A DNA stretch of 64,000 nt from Solirubrobacter taibaiensis (GTDB lineage: Bacteria > Actinomycetota > Thermoleophilia > Solirubrobacterales > Solirubrobacteraceae), in NCBI GenBank assembly GCA_027587225.1, contig JAPDDQ010000010.1, positions 62,001 through 126,000 of the forward strand, in the 5' to 3' direction. Positions within the stretch are counted from its first letter, which is position 1; each line of letters begins with the position of its first letter. The translations under genes and the position numbers were made by a program. Positions 34,984 to 45,501 of the stretch are shown piece by piece. A model generated the notes under the pieces. That model worked only from the letters and a program-made list of their open reading frames with translations, ran no database searches and was not told where the DNA came from.

Positions 34984-37453
34984 TGAGCGCGCGGTCAGCC
35001 TGCGCCGCGGTGTCGTAGACGCAGTCGAGCGGGGCCATCGTGCCCTTGCGGGCGGCGGCCTCGACGCGGCGCAGGCGGGAGGCGAGGCGCGCGATGCCGA
35101 AGCCCGCGGACGGTGAGCGCAGCGCGTGCGCGGCGTCCCGCAGCTCTTCCGGCGTGCTCGCGGCGGCGAGCCGCTCGAGCCGGCCCGCGAGCTCGCCGTG
35201 GTACACGGCCAGCATCTGGTCGACGAGCGCGGGCCCGCCGAGGTTGTCGGCGAGCTCGTCCAGCAGGCTGTCGTCGAGCACGGGCGTGATGCGGCGGTCG
35301 AGCTCGGCGCGCAGCGCGGGGAGTGAGATCGGCTTGCCCAGGTGGCCGTCCATGCCCGCGGCGCGGCACAGCTCGACGTCCTCGGCCGCCGTGTCGGCGG
35401 TGAGGGCGAGCATCGGCACCTCGTCGTCGAGCGCGCGGATCTTGGCCGCCGCTTCCAGCCCGCCCATGACCGGCATGCGCAGGTCGAGCAGGACGGCGTC
35501 GAAGGACGCGCGGCCGATCGCTTCCACGGCGGCCTGACCGTGCTCGACCAGCACGGTGGTCACGCCGAGGCGCTCGAGCTGCATCCCGATCAGCCGGCGC
35601 AGCGCCTCGTCGTCCTCGGCAACCAGGACCTTGCTCGCCACGAGTGCGGGGGCAGCCGCGAAGCCCATCTCGGGCGTGGCCTGGCCGGCCTCCAGCGGAA
35701 GCTCGAGGGTGAACGCCGAGCCCTCGCTGAGCGTGCTGACGACGCTGACGTCGCCGCCCATCGCCCGCGCGAGCCGGCGCGCGATGCTCAGGCCCAGCCC
35801 GGTGCCCGCCCACGCCCGCGTGTGCGTGCGCGTCCACGGCTCGAACAGCCGTGCCAGGTCTTCCTCGGCGATCCCGCGGCCCGTGTCGGAGACGGTGATC
35901 TTGAGCTTGTCGGCGTCGACGGTGGCGTCGATGCGCGCGACGCCCTCCTCGGTGTACTTGACGGCGTTGGACGCGAGGTTGAGGACGATCTGGCGCACGC
36001 GCGCGGGGTCGCCGCGGAGCGCGTCGGGCACGTGCGGGTCGACGTTGACGAGCAGCTCGAGGTTGCGGCCGCGCAGACTGGGGCGCAGCACGCCGGCGAT
36101 CGACGTCAGCAGACGGCGCGGGTCGTAGTCGGACGCCTCGCCCTCCTCCCGGCCGGCTTCGGCGCGCGACACGTCGAGCACGTCGCGGAGCAGGCCGGTG
36201 AGCGACTGGGCGGCGTCGGAGATCACCTCGGCGAGCTCGTGCTCGCGCTCGGACAGCCGGGACTCGATCAGCAGCTCGGCGGCGCCCGCGATGCCCGACA
36301 GCGGCGTCTTGAGCTCGTGGCTCATCGTGGCGAGGAAGCCGCGCTGCTCCTCCTCGACGAGCTTGAAGTGGGTGGCGTCGCGGAACGTCCACAGGCGCCC
36401 GCCGTCGGGCAGTGGGACGAAGTCGAAGCCGACGCGGCGCCCGTCCTTGCACTCGAAGTGGACGAAGCGGACGGGCTCGTTCTTGGCGGCCACCTCGCGC
36501 AACTGGGCCATGGCGCGCTCCGGGTCGACGAGCAGGCGACGCATCGCGCGCGCGAGCAACGTCGGGTCCTGGCCCATCAGCTCGCCCGGGCCGACCTCGA
36601 GCTCCATCAGCGAGCAGGCCTGCTCGTTCACGAGGACGATCCGGCCCTCGGAGTCGGCCATGATGATCCCGTCGGGAGCGCTCGCCACGAGCGCTTCGAG
36701 CTGTGTGGAGAGCTGGTCGCCGCGGTCCTCGGCGGCGCGCATGCGCGTGACGTCGCGGCCGGTGATCTCGACCGCGATCGCGCGGCCGTTGAGGAAGCGC
36801 AGGGTGGCCTGGCCCTGGATCGTGCGGAAGTCGTTCTCGCGCGTGCGCAGGCGCAGCTCGAGCATCTTCGTCCGCGGTTCGTCGGGCCCGGCGTCGGCGA
36901 GCGCGGCGCGCAGGACGGGGACGTCCTCCGGGTGCGTGATCGCGCGCCACAGGCGGCCGAGGACCTCGTCCTGACGGAGCCCGAGCGCGTCGGCGACCGA
37001 CGGGCTCGCGTACTCGATGATCCCGGAGGCGTCGAACATCCACACCAGGTCCGGGGACTCGTCGACGAGCGTCGTGATGCGCGCGGCGGAGCGGGCCTTG
37101 GCCTCGGCCTCGGTGATCGGCGTGAAGACGGACGCGATCAGCCCGTCCTCGGTCGGCGCGGAGCGGACCGCGACCCACAGGACGTCGTCGTCGGGCAGCG
37201 CGATGCCGTACTCCTGGTCGACGCGGCCGTTCGTGCGCTCGACCCGGCGGGCGGGGAGCTGCTCCGCCGGCATCGAGCCGCCGCCCGGCGCGCGCAGCAT
37301 CGAGGGGTCCGACGGGGCGCCGATGATCAGCTCCCGCGGGAACCCGAGCATCCGCTCCATCGCCATGTTGACGTCGAGGACGCAGCCGTCCGGGTCCCAG
37401 ACCATGACGCCGTCCTCGAGCGCGGACGGCAACGCGAAGGTGAGCTCCGTCAC
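34958..37453 (-). CDS. Hybrid sensor histidine kinase: PAS repeats, HisKA, HATPase, receiver, HPt
   Basis: An 831-aa cytoplasmic hybrid kinase; no membrane segments are seen. About three PAS-like domains fill residues 10-370, then HisKA with MSHELKTPLSG (phospho-His), HATPase with NLASNAVKYTEEG (N box) and DTGRGIAEEDLARLFEPW, a receiver with LLDLRMPVMGG (phospho-Asp), and a C-terminal HPt domain with AHALRSPSAGFG. It therefore contains a complete internal phosphorelay. GTG 37453 overlaps the stop of the response-regulator gene, so the two probably form a pathway. The signal is unknown. Confidence 0.92.
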   Translation of the reverse strand: MTELTFALPSALEDGVMVWDPDGCVLDVNMAMERMLGFPRELIIGAPSDPSMLRAPGGGSMPAEQLPARRVERTNGRVDQEYGIALPDDDVLWVAVRSAPTEDGLIASVFTPITEAEAKARSAARITTLVDESPDLVWMFDASGIIEYASPSVADALGLRQDEVLGRLWRAITHPEDVPVLRAALADAGPDEPRTKMLELRLRTRENDFRTIQGQATLRFLNGRAIAVEITGRDVTRMRAAEDRGDQLSTQLEALVASAPDGIIMADSEGRIVLVNEQACSLMELEVGPGELMGQDPTLLARAMRRLLVDPERAMAQLREVAAKNEPVRFVHFECKDGRRVGFDFVPLPDGGRLWTFRDATHFKLVEEEQRGFLATMSHELKTPLSGIAGAAELLIESRLSEREHELAEVISDAAQSLTGLLRDVLDVSRAEAGREEGEASDYDPRRLLTSIAGVLRPSLRGRNLELLVNVDPHVPDALRGDPARVRQIVLNLASNAVKYTEEGVARIDATVDADKLKITVSDTGRGIAEEDLARLFEPWTRTHTRAWAGTGLGLSIARRLARAMGGDVSVVSTLSEGSAFTLELPLEAGQATPEMGFAAAPALVASKVLVAEDDEALRRLIGMQLERLGVTTVLVEHGQAAVEAIGRASFDAVLLDLRMPVMGGLEAAAKIRALDDEVPMLALTADTAAEDVELCRAAGMDGHLGKPISLPALRAELDRRITPVLDDSLLDELADNLGGPALVDQMLAVYHGELAGRLERLAAASTPEELRDAAHALRSPSAGFGIARLASRLRRVEAAARKGTMAPLDCVYDTAAQADRALTTRLQATA

Positions 37454-38172
37454 CGGCCCGCGCCCATCCGGTAGCCCACGCCGCGAACCGTGCAGACGAA
37501 GTCCGGAGAGCGGGGGTCATCGGCGAGCTTGCGGCGCAGATTGGAGACGTGGACGTCGACGAGGTGATCGTCGCCGAACCAGTTGGGGCCCCACACGCGC
37601 TCGAGCAGCTGGGCGCGGCTGAAGGCGACCCGGGGCTCGGCGGTGAAGGTGTTCAGAAGATCGAACTCGATCCGGGTGAGGTCGAGCGTGGCGCCCTCGA
37701 GCGTGACCTCGCGGGCGAGCGGGTCCAGCGTGAGCGAGCCGAACCGGCGGGCGTTGCTCGGGGCCTCGACGGGGGGCGCGGCAATCGGGGTGCGGCTCGC
37801 GCGGCGCAGCACGGCCTTCACGCGGCCGACGAGCTCGGCGACGCTGAACGGCTTGGTCACGTAGTCGTCGGCGCCGGCTTCGAAGCCGACGACCTTGTCG
37901 AGCTCGGTGTCCGACGCCGTGAGCATCAGGACGTGCGCGTCGCTGAACGAGCGCACACGGCGGCACACCTCGACGCCATCGATGTCGGGCAGGCCGATGT
38001 CGAGGACGATCAGGTCCGGGAGGGTCTGCTCCGCGGCCTGGACGGCGGCTTCCCCGTCCGCGGCCTGGTCGACGTGGAACCCCTGCTGGATCAGCAGCGC
38101 GCTGACGAGCATCCGGTTCTCGGCTGCGTCGTCGACGACAAGGGCTCGCGGTGTGGCGGTGGTGCCGGGCAT
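37450..38172 (-). CDS. OmpR-family winged-helix response regulator
   Basis: A 240-aa regulator: receiver domain at residues about 8-120 (VVDDAAENR acidic pocket, LIVLDIGLPDIDG phospho-Asp, KPFS Lys) and a winged-helix effector at about 140-238 (LTRIEFDLLNTF; VDVHVSNLRRKL; VRGVGYRM). It is first in a two-gene operon with the hybrid kinase (GTGA overlap). It diverges from the malonyl-CoA synthetase gene with a 57-base gap that may hold both promoters. Confidence 0.93.
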   Translation of the reverse strand: MPGTTATPRALVVDDAAENRMLVSALLIQQGFHVDQAADGEAAVQAAEQTLPDLIVLDIGLPDIDGVEVCRRVRSFSDAHVLMLTASDTELDKVVGFEAGADDYVTKPFSVAELVGRVKAVLRRASRTPIAAPPVEAPSNARRFGSLTLDPLAREVTLEGATLDLTRIEFDLLNTFTAEPRVAFSRAQLLERVWGPNWFGDDHLVDVHVSNLRRKLADDPRSPDFVCTVRGVGYRMGAGR

Positions 38173-38229
38173 GGTCTCCCCCTGTCATCGGCACGCGTGG
38201 GTCAACCTTCACCGGGTAGAACTTCGCCT

Positions 38230-39612
38230 GTGCTCTTGACAGGTTTGCTTCAGCCCGATGGCCGCGAGGCGGTGCGGGTGGGGGAGAACGCGCTGACGTA
38301 CGAGCAGCTGGCGTCGGCGGCGGGTGCGGTGGCCGCGCGGGTTTCCGGCGCATCACGCGTGGCGGTGGTCGCGGAGACGCGGCTGGAGACGGTCGTGGCC
38401 GTGGTCGGCGCGTTGGCCGCCGGCGTGCCGATCGTGCCGATCAACCCGAAGGCGGGCGAGCGCGAGCTCGAGCACATCATGAGTGACGCCTCGCCGGAGA
38501 TCGTGCTCGACGACATCGATCTGTCGGCCGCGGGCGATTGGCCGGCGGAGGAACCGGACGACGAGGCGCCGGCGATCGTCGTCTACACGTCCGGCACCAC
38601 CGGGCCGCCGAAGGGCGTCGTCCTGCCGCGCCGCGCGCTGGCCTCGAACCTGGACGCGCTCTACGACGCGTGGGCGTGGACGGCCGAGGACGTGGTCGCG
38701 CACGGGCTCCCGCTGTTCCACGTGCACGGTCTGATCCTGGGGACGCTGGGTCCGCTGCGGCTCGGCGGCGGCTCGTGGCATCTCGGGAAGTTCTCCAGCG
38801 CCGCCGCCGCGGAGGCGTTGAGTGGACGCGCGACGATGCTGTTCGGCGTGCCCACCATGTACCACCGCATGGCGGCAGACCTTGAGGCAGACGCTGCGCT
38901 GGCCGCTGCGGTGGGCGGAGCGCGGCTGCTGGTGAGTGGGTCCGCGGCGTTGCCGGCGGCCGATCACGAGCGCATCCGCGCGGCGTGCGGGCTGGAACTG
39001 GTGGAGCGCTACGGGATGAGCGAGACGCTGATGAACACGGCGATCCGGGCCGACGGCGAGCGCCGGCCCGGGACCGTGGGCGTGCCGCTGGAGGGCGTGT
39101 CGGTGCGGTTGGTAGACGATGCGGGGAACGAGCTCGACGTCTCAGACGACGAGACCGTGGGCGAGATCCAGGTCCGCGGCTCCAACCTCTTCCTCGAGTA
39201 CCTGAACCGGCCGGATGCGACCGCGGAGGCGTTCCGTGACGGGTGGTTCGCGACCGGCGACGTCGCCACGCGCGCCGAGGACGGCTACATCCGGATCGTC
39301 GGCCGGCGCGCCACCGACCTGATCAAGAGCGGCGGGTACAAGATCGGCGCGGGCGAGATCGAGAACGCCCTCAACGAGCATCCGGCCGTGGCCGAGTCGG
39401 CGGTCACCGGTGAGCCCGACGACGACCTCGGCGAGCGGATCGTGGCGTGGGTGGTGGTCGAAGAGGGCGCCGAGCAGCCATCCGCCCAGGAACTGGCCGA
39501 CCACGTGGCGCGGTTGTTGACGCCGCACAAGCGCCCGCGGGACGTCCGCTACCTCGACGCCCTTCCGCGCAATGCCATGGGCAAAGTCACCAAGGCGACG
39601 CTGAAGTCATGA
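38230..39612 (+). CDS. matB: Malonyl-CoA synthetase-like acyl-CoA ligase
   Basis: A 460-aa ANL-superfamily AMP-forming ligase. Core motifs are [11 protein letters not shown] (P-loop), ERYGMSE (A5), DGWFATGD and a C-terminal LPRNAMGKV with the catalytic Lys. The [21 protein letters not shown] segment is closest to actinobacterial MatB, which makes malonyl- or methylmalonyl-CoA from the free acids. The length is short for fatty-acid ligases but right for MatB. GTG 38230 was chosen by domain start. Substrate choice is inference. Confidence 0.8.
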   Translation: MLLTGLLQPDGREAVRVGENALTYEQLASAAGAVAARVSGASRVAVVAETRLETVVAVVGALAAGVPIVPINPKAGERELEHIMSDASPEIVLDDIDLSAAGDWPAEEPDDEAPAIVVYTSGTTGPPKGVVLPRRALASNLDALYDAWAWTAEDVVAHGLPLFHVHGLILGTLGPLRLGGGSWHLGKFSSAAAAEALSGRATMLFGVPTMYHRMAADLEADAALAAAVGGARLLVSGSAALPAADHERIRAACGLELVERYGMSETLMNTAIRADGERRPGTVGVPLEGVSVRLVDDAGNELDVSDDETVGEIQVRGSNLFLEYLNRPDATAEAFRDGWFATGDVATRAEDGYIRIVGRRATDLIKSGGYKIGAGEIENALNEHPAVAESAVTGEPDDDLGERIVAWVVVEEGAEQPSAQELADHVARLLTPHKRPRDVRYLDALPRNAMGKVTKATLKS

Positions 39613-39622
39613 AGCGGTAAAG

Positions 39623-39651
39623 CCCGGGGGGTTCGCGCCGACCACCCCGGG
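39623..39651. terminator. Hairpin between matB and the GGDEF-EAL gene
   Basis: Stem CCCGGGG (39623-39629) / CCCCGGG (39645-39651) with a 15-base loop starts ten bases after the matB stop and ends one base before the next GTG. It may be a weak terminator, or may shield the downstream start codon. Confidence 0.4.
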
Positions 39652-39652
39652 A

Positions 39653-41458
39653 GTGCAAGGGAGGCGTACGTTCACGATCGCGGGTGTTGTCGCGCTCGTC
39701 GCTTTGGCGGCGAGTGTCGGGATCGCGTTCCTGCACCTGCGCTCCGACGAGCAGCGGGCGCGCTACGAGGTCTTCATCGAGCTCGAGTCCACCGCCAACC
39801 GGATCGACGCGCTCGAGTCCGAGGCCAACGCGGAGCGGCGCGTGCCGCTGCGGGTGCAGGCTGAGCTCACGGCGCTGCTCCAGAGGATGGACCGCGACCT
39901 CGGCCGGCTCGTCGCGGACCGCGCCCCGGGCGCGCTCGAGATCCAGCACCGCTTCGACGGCTACCGGCCGCTGATCGCGGAGGAGTTCGCCCTGATGCGA
40001 GCGCGCGAGTTCGAGCGCGCCAAGGAGGTCGACGATGCTGTCGACTTCGACCGCATCCCGCTCGCGTTGCACGCCGCCGCGAAGCAGAGCCACGATCTCG
40101 CCGCACGCACGGACCGGATCTCCTGGATCGGCACCATCGCCGTGTTCTTGATCGCGGTCTTCGGGCTCACCGCGCTGCTCGCGTTGCTCGACCGCGCCGG
40201 CCGCCGCCGCGTGCGCGACGACGAGTTGCAGGCGCTCGCGTTCACCGACTCCCTCACCGGGCTGCCGAACCGCGCGCTGCTCGAGCAGCGGATCGCGGAA
40301 GTGCTCGAAGCGGAAGAGACCGCCATCGTCGCGTTCCTCGACCTGGACGACTTCAAGCAGGTCAATGACTCCCTGGGCCACGCGGCGGGCGACCGTCTGC
40401 TCGAGATCTGCGGCGAGCGCCTGCGTCATGCGCTGCGCGTCTCGGACACCGTGGCCCGGCTGGGCGGCGACGAGTTCGCCGTGCTGGCGCTCGGCGCCGA
40501 CGATCCCGACGCGCTCGTGGAGCGCCTGTTCGGCGTGCTCGCCGCGCCCGTGATGCTGGAAGGCAAGCGCCTGCATCTCCGCGCCTCGATCGGCATCGCC
40601 ACCACGGATTCCGGCTCGGACCTGCTGCGCAACGCCGACCTCGCGATGTACGCCGCGAAGGGCAGCGGAACGAACAAGTTCGCCGTCTACACCGCCGACA
40701 TGCACGTGCACGCCCTGGCGCGGCTGGACAGTCGCGAGCAGCTCGAGCGGGCGATCGAGAACGAGGAGCTGGTTCTGCACTACCAGCCGATCGTCGACCT
40801 GGACCTCGGCCGCAACGCCGGCTTCGAGGCTTTGGTGCGCTGGCAGCATCCCACGCGCGGGCTCCTCGGCCCCGGCGAGTTCATCCCGCTCGCCGAGGAG
40901 ACCGGGCTGATCGTCCCGCTCGGTCGCTGGGTCCTGCGCGAGGCGTGCAAGCAGGCGACCGTCTGGGCCGGCGCGCCGTACCTGTCCGTGAATGTCGCCG
41001 GTCCCCAGCTCGAACAGGAAGGCTTCGTCGAGGAGGTCGCGAGCGCCCTGCGTGACGCCGGCCTCGTCTCCTCCCGGCTGGTCCTCGAAGTCACCGAGTC
41101 GTGTTTGGTGGGTGACGCGGAGGCCGAGCGGCTGCAGGCGCTGCGGAAGCTGGGCATCCGGCTCGCGATCGACGACTTCGGCACCGGCTATTCCTCGCTG
41201 GACTACCTGCGCCGCTTCCCGATGGACGTGTTGAAGATCGACCGCTCCTTCACCCGGCACGCGTGCGAGGACAGCGCGCTGCTGCAGGCGATCGTGGCCA
41301 TGGGCGAGTCCTTGGGGCTCGTGCTGGTGCCCGAGGGCATCGAGACCGAAGAGGTCGCCGACGAGCTCCGCGCACTGGGCTGCCGGCTCGGCCAGGGCTT
41401 CCTGTTCGGCAAGCCCGTCCCGGCTTCCGAGCTCACCGGTATCGCCGTCTCCGCCTAA
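39653..41458 (+). CDS. Membrane GGDEF-EAL protein (cyclic-di-GMP turnover)
   Basis: A 601-aa protein with a transmembrane segment at residues about 8-26, a helical extracytoplasmic sensor region, a second membrane segment at about 161-181, then GGDEF and EAL domains. The synthase signature is intact ([10 protein letters not shown]) and so is the phosphodiesterase signature (GFEALVRW, with [10 protein letters not shown]). Either or both activities are therefore possible. GTG 39653 is the only reasonable start and lacks a clear SD. Confidence 0.9.
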   Translation: MQGRRTFTIAGVVALVALAASVGIAFLHLRSDEQRARYEVFIELESTANRIDALESEANAERRVPLRVQAELTALLQRMDRDLGRLVADRAPGALEIQHRFDGYRPLIAEEFALMRAREFERAKEVDDAVDFDRIPLALHAAAKQSHDLAARTDRISWIGTIAVFLIAVFGLTALLALLDRAGRRRVRDDELQALAFTDSLTGLPNRALLEQRIAEVLEAEETAIVAFLDLDDFKQVNDSLGHAAGDRLLEICGERLRHALRVSDTVARLGGDEFAVLALGADDPDALVERLFGVLAAPVMLEGKRLHLRASIGIATTDSGSDLLRNADLAMYAAKGSGTNKFAVYTADMHVHALARLDSREQLERAIENEELVLHYQPIVDLDLGRNAGFEALVRWQHPTRGLLGPGEFIPLAEETGLIVPLGRWVLREACKQATVWAGAPYLSVNVAGPQLEQEGFVEEVASALRDAGLVSSRLVLEVTESCLVGDAEAERLQALRKLGIRLAIDDFGTGYSSLDYLRRFPMDVLKIDRSFTRHACEDSALLQAIVAMGESLGLVLVPEGIETEEVADELRALGCRLGQGFLFGKPVPASELTGIAVSA

Positions 41459-41471
41459 CAGGATTGCCACA

Positions 41472-42824
41472 ATGGGCGCGATGCGCCGTTTGCTGGTCCT
41501 GTCCGCGCTGCTCTGCGCGGCGATGTGTGTGACGCCCCTCGCCGCCCGCGCGGACGTCGTCGATGACAACCCTTCCGTGGTCGCCACCAAGGAAGGGAAC
41601 TTGCACCTGTTCGTGCGCGGCAGCGACGGCGTGATCCTGTATCGGACGATGACGAACTTGGCGTGGGGCGCGTGGACCGCGGTCGCCGGGCTCGACGCCA
41701 CGTCCGGTCCCTCCGCCGTCGTCGTCGGCACGACCGTCCAGCTCTACGCCCGCGGCCCCGACGGTGCCATCTGGCAGAACGCGCTGGTCGACGGGCAGTG
41801 GCGCGGCTGGGTCTCGATGACCGGCGGGTTCTTGTCCGGGCCGGCCGCCGCACAGCTCTTCAACGGGGCCGTGCAGCTCTTCGCCCGAGGGCTCGACGGT
41901 CAGCCCTACTACCGCCAGACCGGCGCTGCCACCAGCGACTGGGCGGGGCTCGGCGGCGGCGGGACCGCCGCGCTGGCCGCGTTCCCGATCTACAACTACG
42001 GCTCCACGATGGAGGTGCTCGGCCGCAGCGACTCCGGGACGCTGCGCCGGATGGTCATGAACGCCACCCCGCCCGCGTGGGAGGACCTCGGCGGCAACTT
42101 CCTCGGGGCGCCCGCCACGCTCGGCGCCAACAGCGGCACGAGCTTCCACCTCGACGTGCTGGTCCGCGCCTACGACAACACGCTCTTCCACCGCTCCGAC
42201 GCGTTGGGGAACTGGAACCGCGTCGACGGCACCCAGCTCGCATCCTCGCCCACCGCCGCGGAGACGGGCACCGGCCGCGGTGTGGTCATCGCCCGCGTCG
42301 GCAGTGAGCTGTGGACGATGACCATCTCCGGCTACAACACCACCACGCCGATCTACGGCGCCTGGTCCTCCCTCGGCGTCCCGACCACCGCACCCCCACC
42401 GCCGCCCCCTCCGCCGCCGCCCGACACCGACGGCGACGGCGTCCTCGACTCGGCCGATCGCTGCACCTCGGTCGGTGGCCCCGCCATCCGCTCCGGCTGC
42501 CCGAAGGGCCTCGTCGCCGATCCCTCGATCCGCTACCGCGTCGTGCGCGGCGGCATCCGCGTCATCGCCTACTACGTCAAAGCGACCAAAGGCGCCCGCG
42601 TCACCGTGACCTGCTCCCGCGGCTGTCGGAAGAGCATCCTCCGCGGCCGCGGCTCCACCCGAGTGGTCCGCGTCAACCGCCTCAACGGCCGGCGCTTGAA
42701 GAACGGCACCAAGATCACCACCACCGTCACCCTGAACAACCGCCTCACCACGACCGTCGTCGACCGCGTGCGCCGCGCCCGCCGCGTCGAGGGCCGGCCC
42801 GTCTGCAAGCCGGTCGGCTGCTAG
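41472..42824 (+). CDS. Secreted PLL-like beta-propeller protein with TSP3 linker and basic C-terminus
   Basis: A 450-aa exported protein (signal peptide ending near PLAARA). Residues about 30-300 contain recurring blades with FVRGSDGVILYR, YARGPDGAIWQN and FARGLDGQPYYR, a pattern seen in PLL/tectonin-like sugar-binding propellers. A proline run (about 307-318) leads to one calcium-binding thrombospondin-3-like repeat (DTDGDGVLDSADRC). The final 100 residues are basic and cysteine-containing. A carbohydrate- or surface-binding role is inferred; no enzyme motif is seen. A second ATG at 41481 could be the start. Confidence 0.72.
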   Translation: MGAMRRLLVLSALLCAAMCVTPLAARADVVDDNPSVVATKEGNLHLFVRGSDGVILYRTMTNLAWGAWTAVAGLDATSGPSAVVVGTTVQLYARGPDGAIWQNALVDGQWRGWVSMTGGFLSGPAAAQLFNGAVQLFARGLDGQPYYRQTGAATSDWAGLGGGGTAALAAFPIYNYGSTMEVLGRSDSGTLRRMVMNATPPAWEDLGGNFLGAPATLGANSGTSFHLDVLVRAYDNTLFHRSDALGNWNRVDGTQLASSPTAAETGTGRGVVIARVGSELWTMTISGYNTTTPIYGAWSSLGVPTTAPPPPPPPPPPDTDGDGVLDSADRCTSVGGPAIRSGCPKGLVADPSIRYRVVRGGIRVIAYYVKATKGARVTVTCSRGCRKSILRGRGSTRVVRVNRLNGRRLKNGTKITTTVTLNNRLTTTVVDRVRRARRVEGRPVCKPVGC

Positions 42825-44203
42825 AAGCGCAGCCGCTTCGTCGCTCTGACCGTCCCGTGCCGGACGGTCAGAGCGACGCTGCCCTTGCGGCGCATCGTTG
42901 CGCTCAGCGCGACGCGGATGGTGAAGCGACCCCGGGCGAGCGTCGCCGTCTTGCGCGCGGTGCGCTTGCCGCGCGTCAGCGTGACCGTCACCTTCGACGT
43001 CGTCGCGTTGCTCACCGTGCCCTTGACCACCAACCGCGTGCCCTGGCGCTTCGCGCTCGCGATCTTGATCTTCGGCGCGGTCGTCGACTGCAGGATCGGC
43101 GGCTTGAGCTGAAGCGGCGTATTGCTCGACGTGCCGGCCGCCGTCGTCGGGTCGGCGTTCCCGGCCGCGTCCTCGAGATGCACGCGCTCGACGGGCGACG
43201 CCGACTCGAGTTGCTGGATGTCCGCGCCCCTCACGACCGTGCCGTCCGACAGGTGCGCCGCGGCGATCGGAGCCGCCTGCCCCTGGTCCGGGTTCGTCCA
43301 GCTGTAGGCGTACATCCCGTTGCCGGTGGCTCGCACGGTCAGCCCGATGGGCGACGCCGGCGCGGTCCGGTCCAGCATGAGCGTCCCGTACGGCGCCGTC
43401 GACGCCTGTCCGGCCGCGTCGGTCGCTGTCACCGTGAGCGGGTACGTCCCATCGGGCAGATCCGTGGTGAAGGTGGCGCTCCCGGTGCCCGGGCACGGCT
43501 GCAGGTGGCGGAAATCGCAGGTCAGCGTGGTCGTCCCGAGCGCCTTCTCGCCCGTCTTCACCGTGAGCGACGCGACACCGCTCGCGTCGGTGGCCGACAC
43601 GGTCAGAGCGGGCGTGCGCTGCCAGGCCGATGCCGTCGCGGCCACGATCACCGGCGGCGCCGGATCGTCGATCGTCGCCGTGCCCGACACGATCCGGTAC
43701 GACGCGCGCGGCCCCGCCTGCGACGTCGCGCAGGTGGCCGCGACGCACCGCACCTGGAACGTCAGGCCCCGTGTGCGCCGGAACGTCTGATTTGTCGCCG
43801 CGCCATCACAGTCGTTGTCGCCGAGACACGCGTCGACGATCGTCCCGTCGGCCTTGACCGCCTCGACGGCGTAGTCCGGGTCGCTGCGCATCAGCTGCCG
43901 GCGCACCACCACGGCGTCGAACGTCGTGCCGGCGGGCGCGTTGAGCGTCCAACTCGCCACCGTCCCGCGGGTCATCCCGCCATTTGCGGTATTGGTGCCC
44001 ACGTAGACGCCGCTGAACGGCTCACCCGGAACGTTCGGGCACCTGGCACTCGCCAGGAAGGCCGCTGCGTTGTCGTTGCGCGCCACGAACCCGGTCGCCG
44101 CCGGGTCGGCACACAACTGCACGTCATAGGTCGCCGCCTCCGCCGTCGCCGCGACGAGCAGGGCGAGCACGAGTGCGGCGAGCACCGCGATCGTCCGGCT
44201 CAC
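42821..44203 (-). CDS. Secreted Ig-like-domain protein, hypothetical
   Basis: A 460-aa exported protein with a signal peptide (ending around ATAEAA). The N-terminal half is cysteine-containing and beta-rich; the middle has Ig-like/Big_3-type strands (TVSATDASGVASLTV; LPDGTYPLTVTATDAAG). The last 90 residues are Lys/Arg-rich beta segments (VTVTLTRGKRTARKT). It converges with the propeller-protein gene with a 4-base overlap. No catalytic motif is recognised; both proteins look like surface or matrix components. Confidence 0.7.
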   Translation of the reverse strand: MSRTIAVLAALVLALLVAATAEAATYDVQLCADPAATGFVARNDNAAAFLASARCPNVPGEPFSGVYVGTNTANGGMTRGTVASWTLNAPAGTTFDAVVVRRQLMRSDPDYAVEAVKADGTIVDACLGDNDCDGAATNQTFRRTRGLTFQVRCVAATCATSQAGPRASYRIVSGTATIDDPAPPVIVAATASAWQRTPALTVSATDASGVASLTVKTGEKALGTTTLTCDFRHLQPCPGTGSATFTTDLPDGTYPLTVTATDAAGQASTAPYGTLMLDRTAPASPIGLTVRATGNGMYAYSWTNPDQGQAAPIAAAHLSDGTVVRGADIQQLESASPVERVHLEDAAGNADPTTAAGTSSNTPLQLKPPILQSTTAPKIKIASAKRQGTRLVVKGTVSNATTSKVTVTLTRGKRTARKTATLARGRFTIRVALSATMRRKGSVALTVRHGTVRATKRLRF

Positions 44204-44213
44204 GGCCGCGACT

Positions 44214-45470
44214 TTAGCGGGGAGCGATCCGTGCGAGCAACCCGCGCGCGGCCTCGATCGCGAGGTCGCGGTCGTACGTCAGGCAGAAGTCGAAGCGCCG
44301 CTCCATGTCGGCGCCGTCGGTGTCTCCGAGGTCCCGGGCGACGAAGGCCGCAGCGAAGTGCGGGGCGATCACGGTCACGTTCCACTCGCCGGCCAGTGCG
44401 TCGTCGGCGTCGAGGTCGGCGCCACGGACGCCCGGAACCGGCTCGGCTGACAGGCCCACGCCCAAAGCGCCGACCAGTGCCGCCGACGCGGCCAGCTTCT
44501 CGTAGCGAGCAGCGGACCGCGGCGTGAAGTGGCGCGCGTGCTGGAACGCGGCGAAGACGACCGCCGACTCGCCCTGCGCGGCGACTTGCGCCTCCAGGTG
44601 GCGTGAGATCGCCAGGAGCAGCGCCTTCGAACCACGCCGCGGGCGCACGCGAGCAGCGACGGCGTCGTACGGCGAGATCGGGGCGGGAGGCGTCATCAGG
44701 CGCGGAGCGATCGGCGCGCCCAGGGCCACCGTGTCCAACGGCAACTCGCCCGGCCGCCCGAAGAGCCAGCCCTGGCCGAAGCGAGCGCCCAAAGCCTGCG
44801 CGACCGCCAGTTGCTCCTCGGTCTCGATGCCCTCCGCCAGCAGCACGGCGCCGGAGCGCTCGGACTGCGCGTTGACCGCGTGCACGATGGCGGCGATCGC
44901 GGGGGAGGGGTTGTCCTGCACGAGGCGCAGGTCGAGCTTGATGACCTCGGGAGCGATGAACGGCATCAGCGCCAGTGAGCGGTGGTCGGCGCCGACGTCG
45001 TCCAGCGCCATGCGCAGTCCGCGCCCCCGCATCGTCTCGACGCGCGCGAGCATCTCGGCGGGCTTGTCGGTCAACGCCCGCTCCGTGAGCTCCACGACGA
45101 CGTCGAGCTCCGAAGCGGCGCGCTCGAACAGCGCGTTCAGAGAATCCGGCATGTCGACGTCGAGCAACGACGGCTCGACGTTGACGAACAGCGTCTTGCG
45201 CAGCCCGGCGTCCAGTGCGCCATGCAGGGCGGCCGCGCGGCACGCCCACTCGAGCTCGGCGAGCAGCCCACACGCGCGGGCCGCGTCGAACAACAGGTCG
45301 GGCCGCTCCAACGCAGAACCCACCGGCCCACGGGCCAGCGCCTCGTACGCGACGACCTCGCGAGTATCGAGATCGACGATCGGCTGGTACACGGAGCGGA
45401 CGAGGCCAGCCTCAAGGATCTCGCGCAATTGGGCGGCGAGGGCGGCCTCTTCGAAGAGGATCGCGGTCAT
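44214..45470 (-). CDS. EAL-domain phosphodiesterase with C-terminal DICT domain
   Basis: A 418-aa soluble protein. The EAL domain occupies about residues 15-240 ([35 protein letters not shown]), the cyclic-di-GMP phosphodiesterase fold. The region after about 260 resembles the DICT sensory domain (ALLAISRHLEAQ; FAAFQHARHFTPRSA). ATG 45470 is preferred over the TTG before it. Metal ligands in the DDVGADHRS loop differ from the classical DDFGTG, so activity may be reduced. Confidence 0.85.
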   Translation of the reverse strand: MTAILFEEAALAAQLREILEAGLVRSVYQPIVDLDTREVVAYEALARGPVGSALERPDLLFDAARACGLLAELEWACRAAALHGALDAGLRKTLFVNVEPSLLDVDMPDSLNALFERAASELDVVVELTERALTDKPAEMLARVETMRGRGLRMALDDVGADHRSLALMPFIAPEVIKLDLRLVQDNPSPAIAAIVHAVNAQSERSGAVLLAEGIETEEQLAVAQALGARFGQGWLFGRPGELPLDTVALGAPIAPRLMTPPAPISPYDAVAARVRPRRGSKALLLAISRHLEAQVAAQGESAVVFAAFQHARHFTPRSAARYEKLAASAALVGALGVGLSAEPVPGVRGADLDADDALAGEWNVTVIAPHFAAAFVARDLGDTDGADMERRFDFCLTYDRDLAIEAARGLLARIAPR

Positions 45471-45501
45471 CAACCCGGTTCATCGGCCACAATCCGCACC
45501 G

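Noticed and set aside
41433..43748. Long antisense frame across the propeller gene and its neighbour
   Set aside because: Runs through two confidently coding genes and has shadow composition without motifs.
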